Part shown: positions 8,076 to 15,404 of the stretch, in pieces
Position numbering within the stretch: the stretch's first letter is position 1
Layout: every line of letters starts with the position of its first letter
Assembly (NCBI GenBank): GCA_030649165.1
Contig: JAUSGG010000240.1
Coordinates: forward strand, 1-45,219
Length of the DNA: 45,219 bases
DNA from: Armatimonadota bacterium
Lineage (GTDB): Bacteria > Armatimonadota > UBA5829 > JAUSEB01
Reading direction: 5' to 3'
The notes under the pieces: model-generated
What the model saw: the letters and a program-made list of their open reading frames with translations, nothing else
Told to the model about the DNA's origin: nothing
Database searches by the model: none
Position numbers and translations under genes: made by a program

Positions 8076-9023
8076 TTGCACGAGCTTATCATAATCGGCG
8101 CCGGCCCGGCCGGCCTGACCGCCGGGGTCTACGCGGCGCGCAAGCAGCTCGACACGCTGATCATCAGCGAAAACGTCGGCGGGCAGACCACCTGGAGTTC
8201 GGAGATCGAGAACTACCTCGGGTTTATGTACATCACCGGGGTCGAGCTCGTCGAGCGGTTCGAGGAGCACGTTCGCCATTTCAACCTGCGCCAGGAATTC
8301 GGGCGCGTCACCCGCCTGAGCCGCATAGAGCATGGTTTCCGGGTGGAGACAGAGGATTTGCGCGAGTTTGACGCCAGAGCGGTGATAGTGGCCAGCGGCA
8401 AATCGCCCAGGATGCTGAACGTTCCCGGCGAGCGCCAATTCCGCGGCAAAGGCGTCACCTACTGTTCGACTTGCGACGCGCCGCTCTACGCGGGCTCGGA
8501 GGTCGCCGTGATTGGCGGCGGGAATTCAGGGCTCGACGCCGCCGTTCAGCTCCTCAAGATCACTCCCAAGGTCTACATCATCGAGCGAACGGACTCTTTG
8601 CGCGCTGACGAGGTTCTTCAGACAAAGGCATGGGCGGCCCCAAATGTCGAAATCCTGCTGCAGACTCTGCCTATGGAGATCAGCGGCGATGTGACCGTCA
8701 GCTCGATTTCCGTCCAGCACAAGTCCACGGGGGAGCGGCGGGTGCTGCCGGTGAGGGGCGTATTTGTCGAAATCGGACTCGTTCCGAACACTGACTTCAT
8801 CGCCGATCTGGTGAAACTCAACAAACTGGGAGAGATTCCCGTTAACTGCGCCGCGGGGACCGAGATCCCCGGACTCTTCGCGGCCGGCGACGTTACCGAT
8901 GTGCCTGAGAAACAGATCATCATCGCCGCCGGAGAAGGCGCAAAAGCCGCGCTGCAGGCCTATTCCTATCTGGTCCGTCTTCCCGCAATGGCGGCCCCAC
9001 CAGTAATGCGACCAACGTCCTAG
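8076..9023 (+). CDS. Thioredoxin reductase-like FAD/NAD(P)H flavoprotein
   Basis: This is a 315-residue protein of the TrxB/AhpF-C-terminal family. It has an FAD-binding GAGPAG near the N-terminus, redox-active CSTC in TYCSTCDAPLY, a second dinucleotide site GGGNSG, and the terminal GLFAAGDVTD FAD motif. It probably passes electrons from NAD(P)H to a small thiol protein, and the glutaredoxin directly upstream is the obvious candidate. The start is uncertain. GGAGG at 8065-8069 touches the ATG at 8070, but sits 6 bases before the in-frame TTG at 8076, which is therefore preferred. The frame is also open without a stop back to the UGA that ends the glutaredoxin. It differs from canonical TrxB (CATC) in the CSTC residues. 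Confidence 0.93.
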   Translation: MHELIIIGAGPAGLTAGVYAARKQLDTLIISENVGGQTTWSSEIENYLGFMYITGVELVERFEEHVRHFNLRQEFGRVTRLSRIEHGFRVETEDLREFDARAVIVASGKSPRMLNVPGERQFRGKGVTYCSTCDAPLYAGSEVAVIGGGNSGLDAAVQLLKITPKVYIIERTDSLRADEVLQTKAWAAPNVEILLQTLPMEISGDVTVSSISVQHKSTGERRVLPVRGVFVEIGLVPNTDFIADLVKLNKLGEIPVNCAAGTEIPGLFAAGDVTDVPEKQIIIAAGEGAKAALQAYSYLVRLPAMAAPPVMRPTS

Positions 9024-9040
9024 GTGCGTGATCCGGCGGC

Positions 9041-9616
9041 TCAGAACCTTTGCTTCACCTTATCAGCCAGTTCCTTCGACTTGCGCTGCATCTCAGCCTC
9101 GCGCAAGCCATCGGCCACCTTGCGTTGTTCGGCGGTCAACAGCCTCAGCGCACGGGACCAGAACTCCCGCCGCGCCTTTGCGATCTCACCGGAGGCGGAA
9201 ACCAGCGGCGCGGACTCCCTCTGTATCTGTGCGACAGGTGTCCGCCGGTCGTTCTCCGCTTTGGACAGATAGCCGCCCAGCTTGCGCCCCGCCGCCACCG
9301 CTTCCTTCAGCTTCGGCCCGTAGACCTTCTCCCAATCCGCCTGCAGCCGAGCGAGTTTCCCAATCTGCTCGCCCGAAAGCTCCAGCCGCGCCCTGTGGTC
9401 AAGCAGAAACTCAACCTCCGGAATGGGACCAAGTCGGTCGTCCGCGGACGACACAGTACGTCTCTCGATTATTGGCGGCGCCGTCTGCCGGCCGTCACGC
9501 TCGCTCCTCATGGCGGTCTTACCGATGACAATGGCCGCCACCAACGCCAGAATCAAACCCGGCCCGACATAGAACAGCGGCCTCTTTCTTGTATTGTTGC
9601 TGTCACCGCGTCTCAT
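9041..9616 (-). CDS. Membrane-anchored periplasmic LTXXQ/heavy-metal sensor-like protein
   Basis: This 191-residue protein has a single N-terminal membrane anchor (about residues 14-32, GPGLILALVAAIVIGK) followed by a helical, charged periplasmic part. Two LTXXQ-like motifs are visible, LSGEQIGKLARL and LLTAEQRKVADGL, as in the Spy/CpxP/ZraP group of metal-stress chaperones. It is the last gene of the metal-efflux island, 139 bases after the triple-YHS gene. A role in sensing or buffering periplasmic metal is inferred from family and context. No clear ribosome binding site precedes the ATG. Confidence 0.65.
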   Translation of the reverse strand: MRRGDSNNTRKRPLFYVGPGLILALVAAIVIGKTAMRSERDGRQTAPPIIERRTVSSADDRLGPIPEVEFLLDHRARLELSGEQIGKLARLQADWEKVYGPKLKEAVAAGRKLGGYLSKAENDRRTPVAQIQRESAPLVSASGEIAKARREFWSRALRLLTAEQRKVADGLREAEMQRKSKELADKVKQRF

Positions 9617-9632
9617 ACGTAATCTAGAAACA

Positions 9633-9731
9633 CTGAAACCTTAAAACCTTGGAACCCTATAGACCTCTATCCTGCGGGAACGGCCTTGACCATCAAACCT
9701 TTCGTGCTCGATCGAAGTCAGTTCCCGCGGG
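9633..9731. repeat. 7-bp-period tract and hairpin repeat
   Basis: 9633-9665 is a degenerate tract with a 7-base period (CTGAAAC, CTTAAAA, CCTTGGA, ACCCTAT). 9671-9731 is a stem of CCTGCGGGAAC and GTTCCCGCGGG around a loop of about 40 bases. Similar hairpins with the CGGGAAYGGC left arm occur at 15331-15389 and 34408-34459. Confidence 0.55.
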
Positions 9732-9755
9732 ATGCGGACTTCGCAACCCAGAACG

Positions 9756-10361
9756 CTACCTGACGTACTTCTCCGGGTTCTTGTCGAACTGCGGCTTACA
9801 GCCGGGGCAGCAGAAGTAATACGTCTTCCCCTTGTACACGCTCTTCTCGGCGGTCTTCAAGCTCGTGACCTTTCCGCCCGATACAGGGCACTTTATTTCC
9901 GCGTTGGCGGCCGCGGGCTTTGCGTACGTGGCCGGACTCTTATCGAACTTTGGCTTGCACCCGGGGCAGCAAAAGTAATAAGTCTTGCCTTTGTACGTGC
10001 TTTTCGGCGCCGTCTTTGTGTTGGCAACCTTTCCGCCCATCACAGGGCACATTACCACGCCTTTAGCCGAAGCAGTCTTGATGAACTTGGCCGGGTCCTT
10101 ATCGAACTTCGGCTTGCAGTCCGGGCAGCAGAAATAGTAGGTCTTTCCCTTGTAAACGCTCTTGGGGGCGTTCTTCAGGTCCGCGACCTTCTTGCCCATC
10201 ACGGGACAGGTGACTTGGCCGGACGCCCCTTTCATCACGGGACACGCTGCTCCGGAGTGCACGCCGCACGTCTGTCCGTGTGTCCCTCCCGTAGCCGCCG
10301 GCGCATGAATCACCAACGCCAGCACGAACAGGACAACAATGATACCAACGATCTTCTTCAT
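9756..10361 (-). CDS. Exported protein with three tandem YHS metal-binding domains
   Basis: The 201 residues begin with an export signal or anchor (KKIVGIIVVLFVLALVIHAPA). They then carry three near-identical YHS/TRASH-like units, each with CPVMG (or CPVSG), a K-x-YKGKTYYFCCPxCK core and FDKxP-K/T-F/Y. Conserved cysteines per unit are CPV-C and FCC-x2-C. A further short CPVMKG motif precedes unit 1. YHS domains bind soft metals such as copper, so a periplasmic metal scavenger working with the neighbouring RND pump is likely. GAGGAG lies 8 bases before the ATG. The high similarity of the units suggests recent internal duplication. Confidence 0.9.
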   Translation of the reverse strand: MKKIVGIIVVLFVLALVIHAPAATGGTHGQTCGVHSGAACPVMKGASGQVTCPVMGKKVADLKNAPKSVYKGKTYYFCCPDCKPKFDKDPAKFIKTASAKGVVMCPVMGGKVANTKTAPKSTYKGKTYYFCCPGCKPKFDKSPATYAKPAAANAEIKCPVSGGKVTSLKTAEKSVYKGKTYYFCCPGCKPQFDKNPEKYVR

Positions 10362-10396
10362 TACGATAACTCCTCTCTTACGAATAGTAGTAAGTA

Positions 10397-10432
10397 TTCC
10401 CCCTCCTGAAAGGAGGGGGTCAGGGGGAGGTT
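10397..10432 (+). repeat. Short GC-rich palindromic repeat
   Basis: CCCCCTCCTGAAAGGAGGGGG hairpin followed by the family tail TCAGGGGGAGGTT. It lies between the TolC and YHS genes of the metal island; 10433-10483 shows nothing else. Confidence 0.7.
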
Positions 10433-10483
10433 CGGCCCGCAGCCTCGACTCCCGCAGTCTTCATCCGGGTTCTTCCCTGAACC

Positions 10484-11806
10484 CTACGTCCCAACCGCTC
10501 TCGCAAGCCGGTCCTGCGCGGCGTTCAACTCGTACAACGCCTGCGCGTAGTTCGTCTCGGCCCTCGTCAACGCCGCCAATGCGTCGAGGACCTCGACGTT
10601 GATGGCTTTCCCGGCCTCGTACCGCAACTTGATAACCCTGTAATCCTCTTCGGCCTGCTCGACCGCCGCCTTTGCGAGTTCAGTGTTTGTGGCGGCGGCG
10701 ACCGACTCCGCCCATGCTGTTCCGACTTCCCGGCTGACGGCAAGCTGCGCGCTTCTCAGGTCTGCCTCCGCCTGGTCGGCCATCGCGCGGGCTTCCTTAA
10801 CGGCCGATTTCCTCTGTCCCCCGTCAAAGATCGGAAACCCGGCCACAACACCGACCGTATACCCGCTGTCGAAGCTCGAACCCGAAGTCGACGCGAAGTC
10901 CTGCATGGCGATGGCGTACACCTGTGGTTTATACGCGCTTTTGGCCAGAATCGTCGTCGCTTGGACAGCTTGTATTCTTGCCCGGGCCGCCGATATCTCC
11001 GGCCGCTGCCTCAGCGCCAGCGCCTGAAGGTCGGCCAGTGGCAGCGCGCCCGGCTGGGCCGCCAGTTGGTCGGTCAGAGTTAGTTTCGACTCCAACGACA
11101 GGCCAAGCGCCGTCTTCAGATCGACCTGGGCGATCTCCACGTCCCGCTGGGCGTTGACAAGCGCCTGCTCCGACTCCGCAAGGTCCGTCTGATTCCGCAA
11201 CAGGTCATACTTCGCAATCTTGCCTTCGTCAAACGCAGCCTGGGCTATTCGGAGTCGCTCCCGGCCTTCGTCAACTCGTTTCTGATAGGCTTCCACAAAT
11301 CGCGACGCCAGCAGCGCGCGCCGATACGCCGTCTTCGCGTCCAGGGCCACGTCCAGTCTCGCCCCCGCGGCTTCAGCCTCGGCCCCTTTTGCCAGTCCTC
11401 GAGCGTTCCCGACCTGGCCCTTGAGCCTGCCGCCGGTGTAAAGCGGGTACATCGCCATCAGGTTCTGGTCCAACTGCCGCTCGTTGGGCGTGGACATTAT
11501 GGGCATGGGATCCACCGCGGGCGGCCCCGCGATGATGCTCGGAAACGTGCCCGTCGTGGCGAACGTCGTGGCGGACAGGCGGGGTCTGGTCATGGCCTTG
11601 GCCATTCCAACCCTCGCCTGAGCGGCCCGCGCCATTGCGGACTGCGACGAAATCCGCGGGTTGTTCTTGAGAGCGATCTCCACCGCTTCTGATATTGAGA
11701 CGGACTGCGTAATCGCAGGAAAGCTGGGTTCCGTCTTCTCAGGGGTTTGCGCAAGCGCCGGCGAGCAAACCATTATGGCGATAAACAACCACGTCGCAAA
11801 TCTCAT
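10484..11806 (-). CDS. TolC-family outer membrane efflux protein
   Basis: The 440 residues match the family length. A signal peptide (RFATWLFIAIMVCSPALAQ) is followed by two homologous OEP halves of long coiled helices rich in Ala, Glu and Gln, ending with NYAQALYELNAAQDRLARAVG. It should form the outer-membrane exit duct for the RND pump encoded just upstream. Its ATG overlaps the stop of the permease gene by 4 bases, so the two are translationally coupled. Together with the adaptor they make a full tripartite system. Confidence 0.93.
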   Translation of the reverse strand: MRFATWLFIAIMVCSPALAQTPEKTEPSFPAITQSVSISEAVEIALKNNPRISSQSAMARAAQARVGMAKAMTRPRLSATTFATTGTFPSIIAGPPAVDPMPIMSTPNERQLDQNLMAMYPLYTGGRLKGQVGNARGLAKGAEAEAAGARLDVALDAKTAYRRALLASRFVEAYQKRVDEGRERLRIAQAAFDEGKIAKYDLLRNQTDLAESEQALVNAQRDVEIAQVDLKTALGLSLESKLTLTDQLAAQPGALPLADLQALALRQRPEISAARARIQAVQATTILAKSAYKPQVYAIAMQDFASTSGSSFDSGYTVGVVAGFPIFDGGQRKSAVKEARAMADQAEADLRSAQLAVSREVGTAWAESVAAATNTELAKAAVEQAEEDYRVIKLRYEAGKAINVEVLDALAALTRAETNYAQALYELNAAQDRLARAVGT

Positions 11807-14800
11807 GCGTCGGTCCTTTCCGGGACGGCCGCGCTGGACTCATACTCCCCCTCGCCAAACTGGGCGATCACCGGCCAGGTCCATTCCCGCTTCAAGAATC
11901 GCCGGTTCACCCAGACGATGAAGTCGTCCACGTAAGTGTGCATTATCGGGATGTCGAACAGGCTCAGTATTGTACCTATCAGCAGTCCTCCGAGAATCAC
12001 CGTCCCCAGCGGCTGGTAGGCGTCCATGCCGGTCTTCGGGAAAAACGCCACCGGCGCCATAACGATCATGGTGATCATCGACGTCATCAGAATCGGTCGC
12101 AGCCTCTGCGGGCACGCCTCGACAACAGCCTGGTCCCTGGGCACGCCTCTGTCTCGGTATCGCGCGATCATATCGATCAGCAGTATGGCCGTGGTGATGT
12201 CCATTCCCGTGAGCACGATCACAGCCATGACGGACACGGTGGAGAATGCCTGATGGGCGAGGAACAACGCCACGAACACACCCGACAGCTCCAGCGGCAG
12301 CGAGAAGACCATTTGCAGAGGCTGCAGGAATCCCCTGAACTGCGCGACCAGCACCAGGAAGATGAATATCACCGCGATCTGAAGCCCGATCAGCAGTCTG
12401 CGGAAACTGTCCATCATCTGCGTCATATCGCCCCGCGCTTCGATGCCGTATCCCGGTGGGAAATTCACTTGGCTCATCGCGCGCATCATCAGGTCCATCG
12501 TCACGTCCATCGACGGAGGATTGTGCCGGCCAAGGTGTCCGTCTTTGCGATAAAATCCGTTTACGGACACGACCCGCCGCACGCCGTCGTGTTCTAGTAT
12601 TGTCGGGGCGACTTCCCGGCTGATGTTGGCCACGCTCTTCAGCGAGACCTGCCGCCCGTCCGGCGCCGTCACGTACATTCCGGCCAGGTCGGCTGCGTTA
12701 CGGCGGTCGTTCTGCTCGTATCTGATCAGGACGGTGTCCTGCCTGACGTTGGGAAGCCGGTACCACTCATTTGCGAGACCGCCGTTGAGAGCGTAGTACG
12801 CCTGCTGCGAAATGTCCTCCGGCGTCAGCCCCAGCGCCTGAGCCCGCTCCGGAATGACATCCACCTTATACGAAGGCTGCGCCATATCCCAACTGGACGA
12901 CGCCTGGTACATTCCCGGTGTCTGCTTTGCCACGTCCAGGACCTGCTGCCCAATCCGGCTCAGCACGTTCATATCTTTCCCGTACACAACCACCGACACC
13001 GGCGCGAGCGAGCTGGCCATCACGTCCGAACCCATCTCCTTGATCTGCAGGCGGCGTATGCCGGGGATCGTGGACGTGGCCTCGTCGTGAATAGCGTCCA
13101 CGATCTGCCAGATGTCGCGCCCGCGGTCGTCTTTATCGGAAAAGGTCATCATCATCGTGGCGGCGTTGGCCTGTGGCATTGCGTAACCCGTATAGAATGG
13201 ACTGAAGCTCTCGAACAGCGATTCGGCGCCGATCTCGGTGGAGACCTTCTCAATCTCGGGGTATTTCGCTATGATCTTTTCCAGTCCCTTGACGGCGCGC
13301 TCGGTTTCGACGAAGCTGGTTCCGGGGGCCATCTCCAGGACCCCATACGCCTGCCCCACGTCGGCGAGCGGCATCATCTCCGATCCGATGAAATGGTAGA
13401 AGGTGAACCCGATGATCACCGTTGCCAGGATTCGGGCCATGTTAGAGAATCTGTGCTGCAGCATCCAGCGAATGATATTCGCGTAGCCGCCTTCCATGCG
13501 GTCGAGCAGGCCCTGAATCGGACCGAGTATGCCGCGGTACAGCCAGCGCCTGCGTTCACCCTCAAGTTCTGCGTGCGGCCTCAGCAGGTTCGCGCACAAA
13601 AGCGCCGTGAGCGTGAACGACACCAGCATCGACGCGAGCAATCCCAGGATGATCGGCCACACAAGTTCCACAAACATGAACTGGACAATCCCACCGGCAA
13701 AGAGTAGGGGACTCAGCGCGAGAACGAGCACAACAGTGGAGGCGATGACAGCCAGCCTCACCTCCGCGATGCCGTCGATGGTGGCCCGTTTCGGGTCCTT
13801 TCCCATTCGCATGTGACGCTCGACGGCATGGATGTCGATTATCGAGTCGTCCACGAGTCTCCCGATGCAGAGCAGCAGTCCGATCAGCGTGCCCGAGTTC
13901 AGCGTCATCCCCATCGCGGTCAGCCCGAGTATCGCCATCGCCAGGGATATCGGAATCGTGATGAGCGATATCAGTGTTCCGCGCCACTCGCCCAAAAACA
14001 AGAGCACGGCGATTGCCGTCAGCAGTATCGCTATGCCCAATTCCTCGAACATGTTCTCAAAGAGTATGTTGACGAACTGGGCGTTGTCGTAGGCGACTTC
14101 GAACTTGACTCCCGGGTTCTCCGCCTCAAGCTGCTTAAGTATCTTCTGCACGGCGGGGACGACTCTTGCCGAACTCGCGCCGGGGTCTTGTATGATAGCC
14201 GCTTCGATCGCTTCCTTGCTCTTGCCGTTGTGCATGTACCGGTACGCGCTCCTGCGCTCCCAATACGTGTCCGCGACTTTCGCAACGTCTCGCACGTAGA
14301 CGATTCTTGGCTGGTCGAGCGTTCCAGCGCCGGCGGTGGACTGCTCCGTCTGCGCCGTCATGGCGCCAACCCGCGCGCCCATGCCTCCGGCCTGCCCGCC
14401 CATTCCACCGGAAGCGACCGGCCGCGGCCTGAGCGCTGATCCGTTTGCGCTCGCAAGCGGATAGTCCAGAACCGTGTTCGCGTCCACGGCCCGCGTGTCC
14501 ACGCGCACGATGCTCTCGTTTGCTCCGCTCGTGAGCCGCCCGCCGGACCGGCTCACGTTATATCGGTCGATGGCATTTCGCACGTCGAGGATGGACATCT
14601 TGTACGCCGCAAGTTTGTCCCTGTCCACAATTACCTGCAACTGCCGCTTATACCCGCCAAATGGTACGACCGAGTAGACGTTCGGTATCACCTTCACGCG
14701 GTTGATGACGTCGTTGTCCACCATCTCGCGAAGCCGCGGCTTGTCCCATCGCTCGTCCCCTGTAACGGCAATGGACAGGATTGGCAGGTTCAACGGGTCA

Positions 14801-15264
14801 ATTGCGAGGACCCAGCTCGGTTTCAGGTTCGCCCCCGTCGTGGGCAGGTTCGCCTGAACGACGTTCATCAGCGACTGCACGTCGAACAGGGCCTTTTTCA
14901 TGTCGGTCCCGTAGTTGAACTCCAGGGATACGATGGAGAACCCGTCCTGCGAGGTCGATCTAATGTAGTGCAGGTTCTTGACGTTCACCAGGCTCTCTTC
15001 GATCGGTTTGGAGATGTACATCTCCATTTCCTGAGAGGAGAGCCCCGGCATCATCGAAACCACGCCGATCATCGGACTTTCGACGTAGGGCATGAACCGC
15101 CTGGGCACGTATAACCGGATCGCGAGAACCGCCATTATGACCACGGCCAGGTAAAACGAGATGATCACGTAGGGGTGCTCGATCGACCATTTGTGGATCA
15201 TGTGCAGCGCGGTCGCCCCGCGTGTTTCCATCCTCGGCCTGGTTGTTGGGTTGTTATCTGACAT
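11803..15264 (-). CDS. RND-family efflux permease (inner-membrane pump)
   Basis: The 1153 residues include the usual RND elements: TM1 near residues 30-50, the large loop, FLGEWRGTLISLITIPISL, the TM4 segment with GRLVDDSIIDIHAVERH, the second-half loop and the closing TM bundle. The TM4 aspartate pair (VDD) matches the multidrug-type (HAE) pattern rather than the VDG of typical CzcA/CusA metal pumps. Its neighbours, however, all bind metals. It is about 100 residues longer than average, partly because of a Gly/Met-rich insert at about residues 280-320 (GGMGGQAGGMGARVGAM), which could be a flexible metal-binding loop. It is proton-driven by family analogy. Confidence 0.92.
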   Translation of the reverse strand: MSDNNPTTRPRMETRGATALHMIHKWSIEHPYVIISFYLAVVIMAVLAIRLYVPRRFMPYVESPMIGVVSMMPGLSSQEMEMYISKPIEESLVNVKNLHYIRSTSQDGFSIVSLEFNYGTDMKKALFDVQSLMNVVQANLPTTGANLKPSWVLAIDPLNLPILSIAVTGDERWDKPRLREMVDNDVINRVKVIPNVYSVVPFGGYKRQLQVIVDRDKLAAYKMSILDVRNAIDRYNVSRSGGRLTSGANESIVRVDTRAVDANTVLDYPLASANGSALRPRPVASGGMGGQAGGMGARVGAMTAQTEQSTAGAGTLDQPRIVYVRDVAKVADTYWERRSAYRYMHNGKSKEAIEAAIIQDPGASSARVVPAVQKILKQLEAENPGVKFEVAYDNAQFVNILFENMFEELGIAILLTAIAVLLFLGEWRGTLISLITIPISLAMAILGLTAMGMTLNSGTLIGLLLCIGRLVDDSIIDIHAVERHMRMGKDPKRATIDGIAEVRLAVIASTVVLVLALSPLLFAGGIVQFMFVELVWPIILGLLASMLVSFTLTALLCANLLRPHAELEGERRRWLYRGILGPIQGLLDRMEGGYANIIRWMLQHRFSNMARILATVIIGFTFYHFIGSEMMPLADVGQAYGVLEMAPGTSFVETERAVKGLEKIIAKYPEIEKVSTEIGAESLFESFSPFYTGYAMPQANAATMMMTFSDKDDRGRDIWQIVDAIHDEATSTIPGIRRLQIKEMGSDVMASSLAPVSVVVYGKDMNVLSRIGQQVLDVAKQTPGMYQASSSWDMAQPSYKVDVIPERAQALGLTPEDISQQAYYALNGGLANEWYRLPNVRQDTVLIRYEQNDRRNAADLAGMYVTAPDGRQVSLKSVANISREVAPTILEHDGVRRVVSVNGFYRKDGHLGRHNPPSMDVTMDLMMRAMSQVNFPPGYGIEARGDMTQMMDSFRRLLIGLQIAVIFIFLVLVAQFRGFLQPLQMVFSLPLELSGVFVALFLAHQAFSTVSVMAVIVLTGMDITTAILLIDMIARYRDRGVPRDQAVVEACPQRLRPILMTSMITMIVMAPVAFFPKTGMDAYQPLGTVILGGLLIGTILSLFDIPIMHTYVDDFIVWVNRRFLKREWTWPVIAQFGEGEYESSAAVPERTDA

Positions 15265-15274
15265 AAGCTACCGT

Positions 15275-15389
15275 AATCCCCCCTCCTCTTGGGACGGGGT
15301 TAGGGGGAGGTTACTTTCAACTTCGCTATGCTGCGGGAATGGCCTAATCAAACTAACGCTGAAAAGACAATCCGTGTCAATTCCCGCAG
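15275..15389 (+). repeat. Palindromic repeat plus perfect-stem hairpin
   Basis: 15275-15313 is the CCCCCTCC hairpin with the TTAGGGGGAGGTTA tail. 15331-15340 (CTGCGGGAAT) pairs perfectly with 15380-15389 (ATTCCCGCAG) around about 40 bases. Both lie between the adaptor and permease genes. No gene is present in 15265-15404. Confidence 0.65.
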
Positions 15390-15404
15390 TAAACCACACC
15401 GCCC

